Source: Streptomyces sp. R44
GTDB taxonomy: Bacteria; Actinomycetota; Actinomycetes; Streptomycetales; Streptomycetaceae
Assembly: GCF_041053105.1 (NCBI RefSeq)
Contig: NZ_CP163444.1
Span: forward strand, 2,232,001 to 2,296,000
DNA length: 64,000 nt
Reading direction: 5' to 3'
The notes below the pieces were generated by a model. The model ran no database searches and had not been told where the DNA came from. It saw only the letters and a program-made list of their open reading frames with translations. The position numbers and the translations under genes are program-made. Positions 17,001-25,122 of this stretch are shown one piece after another (the first letter of the stretch is position 1; every line of letters starts with the position of its first letter).

Positions 17001-17357
17001 TCAGAGGCTGATGTGGTACGCCTTGCGGAGGGTCTCGTGCACCGTCCAGGTCGTCTTGTCACCCTCGCGCAGCACGCACGCGTCGCCGGGGCCGATCTCC
17101 AGGGTCTCGCCGCCCTCGACGGCGACGGTCGCGCGCCCGGAGACCACCACGAACAGCTCGTTGGCCTCGATGTCGGTGACGACGCCGGGCGTGATCTGCC
17201 AGATGCCGCGCAGCTGCTTGCCGTCGGCCGACTCCCACAGCACCTTGCCCGTCACCTCGGGCGTGCCGGAGACGATCTGGGCGGGGTCCAGGGGCTCGAC
17301 TTCGAGCTCCGCGTCGGGGATGTGCACGGCGAAGGAGGGCACGTCATGAGTGGTCAT
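17001..17357 (-). CDS. Cupin-domain protein
   Basis: A 118-residue single-domain cupin. The barrel core runs TPGVVTDIEANELFVVVSGR to LEIGPGDACVLREGDKTTWTVHETLRKAYHI, close to the DUF861 / ethanolamine-type cupin pattern with the metal-binding set reduced: the first motif has E but not the usual HxH pair. It may bind a small molecule rather than catalyse a reaction. ATG at 17357. The 275-bp gap to psuG shows no clear element. Confidence 0.82.
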   Translation of the reverse strand: MTTHDVPSFAVHIPDAELEVEPLDPAQIVSGTPEVTGKVLWESADGKQLRGIWQITPGVVTDIEANELFVVVSGRATVAVEGGETLEIGPGDACVLREGDKTTWTVHETLRKAYHISL

Positions 17358-17632
17358 GGGCGGTGACTGTAGCGGGGGTCCGAGGGCGTTCCCAGGCCGG
17401 GACCGGGTGGAGGAACAGCCTCCGTTTCGGCTCCCACCAGGCGCGATGCCAAGAACCCGCGGCGGCGACGAAATCCGTACCGGCCTTCTCGCGCAGCGCC
17501 CCAAGGGAGTCGCGGCCGTCGCCGTCGCCTCGGGAAGGGAGCCGGTCACGGATTCCGCAGGCGGGGTCGGGCGTGTGGCAGGAGGTCGCCAACGAGGTTT
17601 GCGGGGCCGGTGATCGCGCCAAGGAATGGGAC

Positions 17633-18565
17633 ATGTCCACACAGGTGTCCGAAGAGGTACGGGAGGCGCTCCACGAGGGCCGGCCCGTCGTCGCGCTGGA
17701 ATCGACGATCATCGCCCACGGCCTGCCGCGCCCGCGCAACCTCGCCGTGGCGACGGAGCTGGAGGAGTCGGTACGGGCCGGGGGCGCCGTCCCCGCCACG
17801 ATCGCGGTCGTCGACGGCACGGCCAGGATCGGCCTCGACCGGGCCGCCCTGACCAGGATCGCCGAGGACCCGTCGGTGCGGAAGCTGGGCCACCGCGACC
17901 TGGCCCCGGCCCTGGCGACCGGGGCGACGGGGGCGACGACGGTCTCGGCGACGGCCTGGCTGGCGGACGCGGCCGGCATACGGGTGTTCGCGACGGGCGG
18001 GCTCGGCGGCGTCCACCGCGAATGGAGCGAGACCCAGGACGAGTCCGCGGACCTGCGGCTGCTCGCCCGGGTCGGGATCACCGTGGTGTGCGCCGGGGTC
18101 AAGTCGATCCTCGACGTGCCCGCGACGCTCCAGCGCCTGGAGACCCTGGGGGTGACCGTCGTCGGCTACGGCACGGAGCACTTCCCCGGCTTCTACCTCT
18201 CCTCCTCGGGCGAGCCCGTCGACTGGACCCTGCGCACCCCCGCGGAGGTGGCCGGGGTGATACGGGCGCAGGACGCCCTGGACGGCCCCCGGGCCGCGCT
18301 CGTCGTGGCCAACCCGGTGCCGGTGGCCGAGCAGTTGGATCCGGCGCTGCACGACCGGGTGCTCGCGCGCGGCCTCGCGGCGGCGAAGGAGAAGGGGATC
18401 ACCGGGCAGGCGGTGACGCCGTTCCTCCTCGAATACCTGACGGTGCACACGGAAGGGGCGTCCCTGGAGGCCAACCTCGCGGCGGTACGGGGCAATGTGC
18501 GGCTCGCGGCGAGCATCGCGGCGGCGTACGCGTCGGGGGCGGCGCCCGGCGCCGGCGGCCGGTGA
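17633..18565 (+). CDS. psuG: Pseudouridine-5'-phosphate glycosidase
   Basis: A 310-residue enzyme that reversibly splits pseudouridine 5'-phosphate into uracil and ribose 5-phosphate. Family features: VVALESTIIAHGLPRPRN at the start, PATIAVVDGTARIGL, KLGHRDLA, GATTVSATAWLA, FATGGLGGVHR, VVCAGVKSILDVPATLQRLETLGV and GQAVTPFLLEYL. The active-site Glu and Lys lie in ESTI and RKLGHRD/GVKS segments. ATG at 17633 is preceded by AAGGA. The stop overlaps the GTG of the kinase gene (GTGA), so the pair is translationally coupled for pseudouridine salvage. Confidence 0.95.
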   Translation: MSTQVSEEVREALHEGRPVVALESTIIAHGLPRPRNLAVATELEESVRAGGAVPATIAVVDGTARIGLDRAALTRIAEDPSVRKLGHRDLAPALATGATGATTVSATAWLADAAGIRVFATGGLGGVHREWSETQDESADLRLLARVGITVVCAGVKSILDVPATLQRLETLGVTVVGYGTEHFPGFYLSSSGEPVDWTLRTPAEVAGVIRAQDALDGPRAALVVANPVPVAEQLDPALHDRVLARGLAAAKEKGITGQAVTPFLLEYLTVHTEGASLEANLAAVRGNVRLAASIAAAYASGAAPGAGGR

Positions 18566-19476
18566 CCCGGGCCGGGGGCGCGCTGCTCGTCGTCGGGGAC
18601 GTGGTCACGGACGTCGTCGCCCGGCACCGGACACCGCTCGCCCCGGCGACGGACACGGCGGCGGAGATACGGACCCTGCCGGGCGGCGCCGGGGCCAACG
18701 CGGCCTGCTGGGCGGCGCGTTCGGGCGGCGGGGAGGTGCGGCTGCTCGGCCGGGTGGGGACGGACGCGGCCGGCTGGCACGAGCGGGCGCTGCGGAGTGC
18801 GGGCGTGCGCCCCCTGCTCGTCCCGGACGCGGACGCGGCGACGGCCACCGTGATCGCGCTCGTGGACGGCTCGGCGGAGCGCACCTTCCTGACGGACAGC
18901 GGCGCCGCGCTGCGCCTCTCCCCCGCCGACTGGTCGCCGGGGCTCCTGGACGGCGTGGCCCGGCTGCACCTCTCGGGGTACCTGTTCTTCGCCGCGCCGA
19001 GCCGCGAGACGGCCTGCCGGGCGCTGCGGGACGCGCGGGCGGCGGGGATCCCGGTGAGCGTGGACCCGGCGTCGGCGGGGTTCCTCGCGGAGCTGGGCGC
19101 GGACCGGTTCCTCGCGGCCGCGGAGGGAGCCGAGACGCTGCTGCCGAACGCCGACGAGGCCCGGTCGCTCACCGGGTGCGGGGAACCGGAGTCGGCGGCC
19201 GCGGAGCTGAGCCGGCGCTTTCCGCTGGTCGTGGTCACCCTCGGGGCGGCCGGCGCGCTGGTCGCCGAGGCCGGCGCGGTCACCGCGCGGGTGGCGGCGC
19301 CCCCGGTGCGGCCGGTGGACTCGACGGGCGCGGGCGACGCGTTCACCGGGGCCTTCCTGGCGGCGCGGCTCACGGGCGAGGACCCGGCGCGGGCCGCCGA
19401 GGCGGGCTGCCGCGCGGGCGCGGAGGCGGTCACCACGGTGGGCGGCAGACCCCCGACCGGCCCGGGCGACGGGTAG
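18562..19476 (+). CDS. psuK: PfkB-family kinase, likely pseudouridine kinase
   Basis: A 304-residue ribokinase-like sugar/nucleoside kinase. PGGAGANAACWAARSGG (PfkB signature 1 region) and DSTGAGDAFTGAFLAARL (signature 2 with the catalytic Asp in GAGD) are clear. Coupling to psuG by a GTGA overlap makes phosphorylation of pseudouridine the likely reaction, supplying the glycosidase substrate. Specificity is inferred from this neighbour alone; other ribokinase-family substrates are possible. Confidence 0.88.
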   Translation: MTRAGGALLVVGDVVTDVVARHRTPLAPATDTAAEIRTLPGGAGANAACWAARSGGGEVRLLGRVGTDAAGWHERALRSAGVRPLLVPDADAATATVIALVDGSAERTFLTDSGAALRLSPADWSPGLLDGVARLHLSGYLFFAAPSRETACRALRDARAAGIPVSVDPASAGFLAELGADRFLAAAEGAETLLPNADEARSLTGCGEPESAAAELSRRFPLVVVTLGAAGALVAEAGAVTARVAAPPVRPVDSTGAGDAFTGAFLAARLTGEDPARAAEAGCRAGAEAVTTVGGRPPTGPGDG

Positions 19477-19506
19477 GCCCCGCGAGCCCGGCATGATCCG
19501 AAAGAC

Positions 19507-19534
19507 AAGCCCCCGCCCGGCCCAGGCGGGGCTT
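19507..19534. terminator. Terminator hairpin between psuK and the kinase-like gene
   Basis: AAGCCCCCGCC pairs with GGCGGGGCTT across a short loop, with one bulge. It lies between two convergent genes and can serve both. Confidence 0.7.
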
Positions 19535-19545
19535 CCGGACAGGCC

Positions 19546-20190
19546 CTAGGTCTTCAGGCCCGTCCAGGCCGGGTGGCGCGGGTCGTCGGCGCGGACGACG
19601 GCGTCCGCCGCCTCGGCGGGGCCGACCTCCATCTCGTACCGGGCGAAGGCGGGCAGGGTCCAGGGCTCCTCCGTGCGCCGGGCGAGGGCGCCGGGCGTGA
19701 GGCGCAGATGCACGGTGAGGTCGAAGGGGAACCAGTGGCCGAGCAGGAAGGTCCCGTGCAGCACGAGCACCCCGCGCGGCGGCAGCGTGACGTACGGGCT
19801 GCGGGTGGCGCGGTCCGTGGCCGGGTCCCACAGGTCGGGCAGCACGCGCCCGGTGCCGCCGGGGTCCAGCGGCCCGAAGACCTCCCGCCACAGGGCCCCG
19901 GTGTCGGTCCACCCGCTGTAGTACGCGTCGGGGTCCTGCTTCCCGTATTCGTACCGGAGGGAAGCGGGCCGCAGGAAGCCGCCGGTGCTCACGACCTGGA
20001 CCGCTCGGCCGCGCGTGCGCAGCGCTTCGGCGAGGAGCCCGGCGAGCTCGCCGGCGGGTGCGGCGGGCGGGCCGTCGATGCCGACCTTGAGCCAGTCGTC
20101 GCCCGCCGCCGCGGGGGACGCGTCGAGGTGGCCGGCGAGCGTCTCGGCCAGCCGGTCCCAGGTGATCGCCTCGTATCGCATGCCGTCCAT
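19546..20190 (-). CDS. Uridine kinase-like protein with a degenerate P-loop
   Basis: A 214-residue protein of the nucleoside/uridine kinase-like group found in actinobacteria. It keeps the fold pattern (VGIDGPPAAPAGELA where a P-loop belongs, then FLRPASLRYEYGKQDPDAYYSGWTD and LVLHGTFLLGHW), but the P-loop lacks the GK[ST] lysine, so phosphate transfer may be lost or use different residues. ATG at 20190 follows GGGAGGGG; ATG at 20181 (MRYEAITW) is three codons inside and equally possible. Cytoplasmic; real activity unknown. Confidence 0.75.
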   Translation of the reverse strand: MDGMRYEAITWDRLAETLAGHLDASPAAAGDDWLKVGIDGPPAAPAGELAGLLAEALRTRGRAVQVVSTGGFLRPASLRYEYGKQDPDAYYSGWTDTGALWREVFGPLDPGGTGRVLPDLWDPATDRATRSPYVTLPPRGVLVLHGTFLLGHWFPFDLTVHLRLTPGALARRTEEPWTLPAFARYEMEVGPAEAADAVVRADDPRHPAWTGLKT

Positions 20191-20285
20191 CCTGCCTGCC
20201 CCTCCCACCCCTGACGTGTACCGGCCGACATCTTCGGCCGTACGGTGACCTGGTCGCGCGACCGCTCGGCATGCACGGAGGAGAG

Positions 20286-20714
20286 GTGTGGTTCCCCATG
20301 AGCCGGCGTCAGGAAGCCCTGCCCTACGACACCACGGAGGCGACGACACCCTTCGGTCTCGGGCTGCACCATGTACAGCTCTCCCTGCCGCCGGGCGAGG
20401 AGGAGGCGTGCCGCCGCTTCTACGTGGACGTGCTCGGCATGACCGAGATCCGCAAGCCACCGGTCCTCGCGGCGCGCGGCGGTCTGTGGGTGCGCTCGGA
20501 CGCGCTGGAGATCCATCTGGGCGTCGAGGAGGACTTCCGGCCGGCCCGGAAGGGACACCCGGGGATCCTGGTCGCCGACCTCGACGGTCTGGCCGAGCGG
20601 CTGGCCGGCCGGGGCGTCGAGGTGATGTGGGACGACAACTTCCCGGGCCACCGCCGCTTCTACGTCGCGGACTGCCACGGGAACCGGCTGGAGTTCCTGA
20701 GCCCCCAGCACTGA
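20286..20714 (+). CDS. VOC-family (glyoxalase/bleomycin-resistance fold) protein
   Basis: A protein of about 142 residues with the paired beta-alpha-beta-beta-beta modules of the vicinal oxygen chelate fold: LHHVQLSLPPGEEEACRRFYVDVLGMTE in the first half and HPGILVADLDGLAERLAGRGVEVMWDDNFPGHRRFYVADCHGNRLEFL in the second. Candidate metal ligands are the His of HHVQLS, the His of LEIHLGV and the Glu of RLEFL. Start is uncertain: GTG at 20286 follows GGAGGAGAG, with ATG at 20271 or 20298 in frame. Function could be lyase, dioxygenase or drug binding. Confidence 0.8.
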   Translation: MWFPMSRRQEALPYDTTEATTPFGLGLHHVQLSLPPGEEEACRRFYVDVLGMTEIRKPPVLAARGGLWVRSDALEIHLGVEEDFRPARKGHPGILVADLDGLAERLAGRGVEVMWDDNFPGHRRFYVADCHGNRLEFLSPQH

Positions 20715-20721
20715 GCCGGGC

Positions 20722-20752
20722 TTGACCTTGTCACTGGCGTCAGGGTTCGACC
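20722..20752 (+). promoter_or_regulatory. MerR-type promoter/operator before the SDR-merR pair
   Basis: TTGACC (20722-20727) is followed by an unusually long spacer of about 19 bp holding the dyad ACCTTGTCACT / GGCGTCAGGGT (20725-20746). Long-spacer promoters with a dyad between -35 and -10 are the hallmark of MerR-family activation. The -10 (about 20747-20752) is weak, as expected for an activated promoter, and would start the transcript at the SDR ATG (20761). Confidence 0.7.
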
Positions 20753-20760
20753 ATCGGCTC

Positions 20761-21513
20761 ATGGACACCACCACTTCCAGCAGGGTCGTCGTCGTCACGG
20801 GTGCGGGCACCGGCATCGGCCGGGCCACCGCGCGCTCCTTCGCCGGGCAGGGGGCGACGGTCGTCGCCGTCGGCCGCCGGGCGGAGCCGCTGCGGGAGAC
20901 CGCCGAGGGGCACCCTGGCATCCACCCGCTCGCCGCCGACATCACGGCGGAGGGCGCGGCCGAGGAGATCGTCCGTGCCACGCTCGCGGCCCACGGCCGG
21001 CTCGACGTCCTCGTCAACAACGCCGGGATCGCCGCCGGCGGCCCGCTCGGCACCCTCGACCGTTCCGTGATCGCCCCGCTGTTGGAGACGAACCTCGTCG
21101 CCCCGGTCCTGCTCACCCAGGCGGCCGTCCCCGCGCTCCGGGAGTCCCGGGGCGTCGTGGTGAACGTGACGACGACGATCGGCCAGCGCGGCTGGCCCGG
21201 CAACTCCGTCTATCCGGCGACCAAGAGCGCCATGGAGACCCTGACCCGCTGCTGGGCGGTGGAGCTCGCGCCGGCCGGTGTCCGGGTCGTGGCGGTCGCG
21301 CCCGGTGCGATCGAGACGCCGATCGCGGACCACATGGGCCTCTCCCCCGAGCAGCGCAGGGCGGTGCGGGAGTGGCAGCTCGCGCACACCCCGCTGGGCC
21401 GGGTCGGCAGGCCCGAGGAGGTCGCCTGGGCGATCACCTCGCTCGCCGCTCCGGACGCCGCCTTCCTGACCGGCACCGTGCTGCCCGTCGACGGGGGCGC
21501 GCTGGTGTCGTGA
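20761..21513 (+). CDS. Short-chain dehydrogenase/reductase
   Basis: A 250-residue classical SDR. The cofactor motif TGAGTGIG (about residues 11-18), NNAG, the catalytic Ser region VVNVTTT and the YxxxK motif YPATK are visible, as is the C-terminal PVDGGALVS. An Arg in the second strand end (AVGRRAE) suggests NADP(H). ATG at 20761 lacks an SD and is probably at the transcript 5' end. The next gene is a MerR regulator whose GTG/TTG region overlaps this gene's stop, and the promoter is MerR-type, so this SDR is very likely the regulator's target. Substrate unknown. Confidence 0.92.
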   Translation: MDTTTSSRVVVVTGAGTGIGRATARSFAGQGATVVAVGRRAEPLRETAEGHPGIHPLAADITAEGAAEEIVRATLAAHGRLDVLVNNAGIAAGGPLGTLDRSVIAPLLETNLVAPVLLTQAAVPALRESRGVVVNVTTTIGQRGWPGNSVYPATKSAMETLTRCWAVELAPAGVRVVAVAPGAIETPIADHMGLSPEQRRAVREWQLAHTPLGRVGRPEEVAWAITSLAAPDAAFLTGTVLPVDGGALVS

Positions 21514-21539
21514 TACGACTGCGCGGGGAGGTGGCGTCC

Positions 21540-21887
21540 TTGCGCATCGGTGAACTGGCCCGGCGGACCGGGGTGTCGGCCCGCTCGCTGCGGCACTACG
21601 AGCAGGCGGGGCTGATCGCGTCGGTCCGCGCGGCCAACGGGTACCGGGTGTACGAGGAGACGGCCGTCGCGCGGGTGTCGAACATCCGGTACCTGCTGGA
21701 CGCGGGGTTCACGCTGGACGACGTGTCCGCGTTCCGTACGTGTCTGGACGGGGACATCTCGGCGGCTCCGCCCTCCGCCCGCGCCCTGGAGATCGCCCGT
21801 GAGCGGCTCGCCGTGATCGACGCGCGCATCGCGGCCCAGACGGCGGCCCGCGACCGCCTGGCGAAGGCGCTGGCCGCGCAGTCCTGA
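21540..21887 (+). CDS. MerR-family transcriptional regulator
   Basis: A 115-residue regulator. The N-terminal winged helix is canonical: LRIGELARRTGVSARSLRHYEQAGLI, then ANGYRVYEE. A dimerisation coiled coil follows (LEIARERLAVIDARIAAQTAARDRLAKAL). No cysteine cluster for metal or Fe-S is present, so an organic ligand is more likely. TTG at 21540 has GGGGAGG 8 nt upstream; GTG at 21510 (overlapping the SDR stop) or 21531 are alternatives. It probably activates the promoter at 20722-20752, and thus itself, in response to a compound handled by the SDR. Confidence 0.92.
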   Translation: MRIGELARRTGVSARSLRHYEQAGLIASVRAANGYRVYEETAVARVSNIRYLLDAGFTLDDVSAFRTCLDGDISAAPPSARALEIARERLAVIDARIAAQTAARDRLAKALAAQS

Positions 21888-21889
21888 GC

Positions 21890-22543
21890 TCAGGCCGACG
21901 CGACGACCGACGCGACGACCGGGGCGACGACCGGCGCGGGGCGTTCCAGCACGGCGCGGCCCGCGTCGACCGCCGCGCCGAGCGTCAGCTCGCCCGCCGC
22001 GAGGGCCCGGCAGGTCGCCGCGTCGGTCCGGAGCCGGGCGTCGGGGGCCTCCACCGCTCCGTCACCGTAGCCCACGACCCCGTCCGCCCCGAGCCGCACA
22101 TGGAACTCGCCCTCGTCGAGGGTCACCTGGACGACTCCCGCGCCGAGCTCCGTGAGCGCGCCGAGGAGCGGGATCGCGTACCAGTGGGCGCGGACCGCGT
22201 CGGTGGGCCGGGGCTCGCCGAGGTCGGGCGCGCCCCAGGCGGCGAGGGTGCGCAGGACGGGCAGCAGGTCGCGTCCGCGCGGGGTGAGTTCGTACACGTA
22301 CGCCGAGACGGGCGGGGGCAGCCGGCGTCGGGTGACGAGCTCGGCGCTCTCCATGTCCTTGAGGCGGCCGGCGAGCATGTCGGTGCTGACGCCGGGCAGA
22401 TCGGCGTGGAGGTCGGTGTAGCGGCGCGGCCCGGCGAGGAGTTCGCGGACGACGAGCAGGGTCCAGCGGTCGCCGACGAGGTCGAGGGCGCGCGCGGCGG
22501 CGCAGTGCTGGTCGTAGCTGCGGCGGCGTGGCTGACGTGGCAT
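21890..22543 (-). CDS. HxlR-family winged-helix regulator with C-terminal extension
   Basis: A 217-residue regulator. The N-terminal 110 residues are HxlR-type: SYDQHCAAARALDLVGDRWTL, LLAGPRRYTDL, LPGVSTDMLAGRLKDME, YELTPRGRDLLPVL. The cysteine in DQHCAAAR is in the position used for redox or aldehyde sensing in some HxlR proteins. The rest resembles an SCP2-like small-ligand domain and ends in Val/Ala repeats encoded by a 12-bp DNA repeat. ATG at 22543 is chosen; ATG at 22561 adds six residues. It is divergent from the aminotransferase gene, with a 43-bp dyad between them. Its stop is 2 bp from the convergent merR stop. Confidence 0.88.
   Translation of the reverse strand: MPRQPRRRSYDQHCAAARALDLVGDRWTLLVVRELLAGPRRYTDLHADLPGVSTDMLAGRLKDMESAELVTRRRLPPPVSAYVYELTPRGRDLLPVLRTLAAWGAPDLGEPRPTDAVRAHWYAIPLLGALTELGAGVVQVTLDEGEFHVRLGADGVVGYGDGAVEAPDARLRTDAATCRALAAGELTLGAAVDAGRAVLERPAPVVAPVVASVVASA
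21896..21931. repeat. Three tandem 12-bp units at the 3' end of hxlR
   Basis: CGACGCGACGAC is repeated twice exactly and once with two changes, in frame, encoding VVAS/VVAP repeats at the C-terminus of the HxlR protein. Confidence 0.8.
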
Positions 22544-22561
22544 GCGACGCAGTCTAGACAT

Positions 22562-22604
22562 GTTGTTGGACTTTCCAAGCTCGAACTTGGTAAAACCAAG
22601 CAAC
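22562..22604. promoter_or_regulatory. 43-bp extended dyad between hxlR and alaA
   Basis: The gap contains alternating TTGG / CCAAG / CTTGG / CCAAG half-sites. Inner repeats are 22575-22590 (CCAAG-CTCGAA-CTTGG, 7 of 8 bases per arm matching) and 22586-22600 (CTTGGT-AAA-ACCAAG, perfect). The whole block from GTTG (22562) to CAAC (22604) reads nearly the same on both strands. It should be the operator of the HxlR regulator and may control both directions. Confidence 0.75.
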
Positions 22605-22633
22605 ATTGATTCCGGGGACCTGGGAGGTCGGAC

Positions 22634-23845
22634 ATGGAGTTCCGGCAGTCGAGCAAGCTGAACGAGGTCTGCTACGAGATCCGCGGCCCGGTGATCGAGC
22701 ACGCCAACGCCCTGGAGGAGGCGGGCCACAGCGTCCTGCGCCTCAACACCGGAAATCCGGCGCTCTTCGGCTTCGAGGCCCCCGAGGAGATCGTCCAGGA
22801 CATGATCCGGATGCTCCCCAAGGCCCACGGCTACACCGACTCGCGCGGCATCCTCTCCGCCCGGCGCGCGGTCGCCCAGCGCTACCAGTCCATGGGCCTG
22901 CCGGACGTGGACGTCGACGACGTCTTCCTCGGCAACGGCGTCTCCGAGCTGATCTCGATGGCCGTCCAGGCCCTCCTGGAGGACGGCGACGAGGTCCTCG
23001 TACCGGCCCCCGACTACCCGCTGTGGACGGCGGTGGTCACGCTCGCGGGCGGCAGGCCGGTGCACTACCTGTGCGACGAGTCCGCCGACTGGTACCCGGA
23101 CCTCGACGACATGGCGTCGAAGATCACCGACCGCACCAAGGCCATCGTCGTCATCAACCCCAACAACCCCACGGGCGCCGTCTACCCGAAGGAGGTCCTG
23201 GAGGGCATCTTCGAACTCGCCCGGCGCCACGGCCTGATGGTCTTCGCCGACGAGATCTACGACCAGATCGTCTACGACGAGGTCGTCCACCACCCGGCCG
23301 CCTCCCTCGCCCCCGATCTGGTCGTCCTCACCTTCGGCGGGCTCTCCAAGACCTACCGGGTCGCGGGCTTCCGCTCGGGCTGGCTGGTCGTCACCGGCCC
23401 CAAGCAGCACGCGAAGAACTACCTGGAGGGCCTCACCATGCTGGCCTCCATGCGGCTCTGCCCCAACGCCCCAGCCCAGTACGCCATCCAGGCCGCGCTC
23501 GGCGGCCGGCAGTCGATCCACGAGCTCACGGCCCCGGGCGGCCGCCTGCGCGAACAGCGCGACCGGGCCTGGGAGAAGCTCAACGAGATCCCGGGTGTGT
23601 CCTGCGTGAAGCCGAAGGGCGCCCTGTACGCCTTCCCGCGCCTCGACCCCGCCGTGCACAGGATCCACGACGACGAGAAGTTCGTCCTCGACCTGCTGCT
23701 GCGGGAGAAGATCCAGGTGGTGCAGGGCACCGGCTTCAACTGGCCGCGCCCGGACCACTTCCGCATCCTGACCCTGCCGTACGCCGATGACCTCGACGCC
23801 GCCATCAGCCGCATCGGCCGCTTCCTGAGCGGCTACCGGCAGTGA
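22634..23845 (+). CDS. alaA: PLP-dependent aminotransferase, AlaA-like
   Basis: A 403-residue class I/II aminotransferase closely resembling glutamate-pyruvate aminotransferase AlaA: EFRQSSKLNEVCYEIRGPV at the N-terminus, LRLNTGNPALFGF, YTDSRGILSARRAVAQRYQ, INPNNPTGAVY with the PLP-contacting Asn, FADEIYDQIVYD, and GGLSKTYRVAGFRSGW with the Schiff-base lysine. It would convert pyruvate and glutamate to alanine and 2-oxoglutarate. ATG at 22634 has GGGAGG upstream. The divergent HxlR gene and the dyad between them suggest dedicated control. Confidence 0.92.
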   Translation: MEFRQSSKLNEVCYEIRGPVIEHANALEEAGHSVLRLNTGNPALFGFEAPEEIVQDMIRMLPKAHGYTDSRGILSARRAVAQRYQSMGLPDVDVDDVFLGNGVSELISMAVQALLEDGDEVLVPAPDYPLWTAVVTLAGGRPVHYLCDESADWYPDLDDMASKITDRTKAIVVINPNNPTGAVYPKEVLEGIFELARRHGLMVFADEIYDQIVYDEVVHHPAASLAPDLVVLTFGGLSKTYRVAGFRSGWLVVTGPKQHAKNYLEGLTMLASMRLCPNAPAQYAIQAALGGRQSIHELTAPGGRLREQRDRAWEKLNEIPGVSCVKPKGALYAFPRLDPAVHRIHDDEKFVLDLLLREKIQVVQGTGFNWPRPDHFRILTLPYADDLDAAISRIGRFLSGYRQ

Positions 23846-23913
23846 CGTCCGGCCCCCTCTGCTGTCATGATCTAGAGGTCTGAAGGCCGAGGAGAACGGG
23901 AGGGCGGCCGGTC

Positions 23914-24372
23914 ATGGATGCGGCGCTGATAGCCGTGGTGGGAACCCTGTTGGGCGTCGTCTTCACGCACTGGTTCCAGGGGCGGGCCACCGAGCGCACG
24001 GCCGCGCTCGCCCGCACCGAACAGCTCCGGCAGGAACGGATCGCGACCTACAGCGCCTTCGCGGGTGCGGTCGTCGACTACCGGCACAGCCAGAACGACC
24101 GCTGGTTCCGGACGCGGCAGCAACCCGGCTCCGAGGAGGCGGAGGAGTCCCGGCACGCCTCCTACCGGCAGCGCACCGCCGCCCGGCAGGCCCTCTTCCG
24201 CGTCCAGCTGGTGTGCGACGACCCGGAGGTCCGGCGGCTCGCCGAGGCGGCCTTCGTGGATTCCCACTGCATGCACGAGGCGGTCGACGAGGCGGACCGA
24301 GCCCACCGCTCCGAGCAGGCGAAGGAGGCGCTCGCCGTGTTCATCGCCGCCGCCGCGCCCGGCGTCCGCTGA
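23914..24372 (+). CDS. Conserved actinobacterial protein with N-terminal membrane anchor
   Basis: A 152-residue protein I do not recognise by name. Residues 3-20 (AALIAVVGTLLGVVFTHW) form a single membrane segment, followed by a charged helical region rich in Arg, Glu and Ala (RTEQLRQERIATYSAFAGAVVDYRHSQ) that looks like a cytoplasmic coiled coil. No catalytic motif is seen. It is 13 bp upstream of the DUF2293 gene and probably cotranscribed. Confidence 0.75.
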   Translation: MDAALIAVVGTLLGVVFTHWFQGRATERTAALARTEQLRQERIATYSAFAGAVVDYRHSQNDRWFRTRQQPGSEEAEESRHASYRQRTAARQALFRVQLVCDDPEVRRLAEAAFVDSHCMHEAVDEADRAHRSEQAKEALAVFIAAAAPGVR

Positions 24373-24385
24373 CCGGGGACCGGCC

Positions 24386-25075
24386 GTGGACCTCGTCGCG
24401 CCCGTCGTCGTCGAACCGCTCAGGCGCCGCCGCTGCTCGGAATGCCACCGGGGGCCGCTGGAGCGGATGATCGTCGAGTTCAACGCGCCGGTCTGCCTGG
24501 ACTGCGCCGATCTCGGCCATCTGATCTTCCTGCGCCGGGGCGACACCGCGCTCACCCGCCGCGCCCGGGAGGCCAGCACGCTCTGGGCCGTGGTCGTACG
24601 GCACAACCGGCGCCGTACCCGGTACGAGCGCCAGGGCCTGCTCGTCGAGGAGGCCGCCCTCGCCGAGGCGGAACGGGCCTGCCTGGCGGACGCGGACGCA
24701 CGGGCCGCGCGGCGGGCCCGGGACGCGGTGCGGCGCGCCGCCCTCGACGCCGAGATCACCCAGGTCCTCCGGGCGGAGATCCTGCGGCTCTTCCCGTCCT
24801 GCCCGGCCGACCGGGCCACGGAGATCGCCGTCCACGCCTCGGCGAAGGGCAGCGGACGGGTGGGGCGCACGGCCGCGGGCCGCTCGCTCGACCGCGGCGC
24901 GGTCACCGCCGCGGTACGAGCCTCCGTACGGCACGTGGACACGCCGTACGACTCCCTGCTGATGCAAGGGGTTCCCCGGCACCAGGCCCGGACACGGATC
25001 GCGCCCGCCATCGAGGCGGTGCTCCGGACCTGGCGCCAGGACGACGGGACCGCGGGCGGCCGGGGACGCGGCTGA
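24386..25075 (+). CDS. DUF2293 domain protein with a Cys-pair N-terminus
   Basis: A 229-residue protein. The N-terminus has two Cys pairs (CSECH and CLDC) spaced like a small zinc ribbon. The central region is Arg/Ala-rich and helical, and the C-terminal half (LRLFPSCPADRATEIAVHAS to HVDTPYDSLLMQGVPRHQARTRI) is the DUF2293 module. Function unknown; Arg-richness and a zinc-ribbon-like start suggest nucleic-acid binding, which is inference. GTG at 24386. Confidence 0.75.
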   Translation: MDLVAPVVVEPLRRRRCSECHRGPLERMIVEFNAPVCLDCADLGHLIFLRRGDTALTRRAREASTLWAVVVRHNRRRTRYERQGLLVEEAALAEAERACLADADARAARRARDAVRRAALDAEITQVLRAEILRLFPSCPADRATEIAVHASAKGSGRVGRTAAGRSLDRGAVTAAVRASVRHVDTPYDSLLMQGVPRHQARTRIAPAIEAVLRTWRQDDGTAGGRGRG

Positions 25076-25122
25076 CGGCTCGGGCGTCAGCCGGCGTCGG
25101 ACGGGCCGCGTGGGGCGGACCC

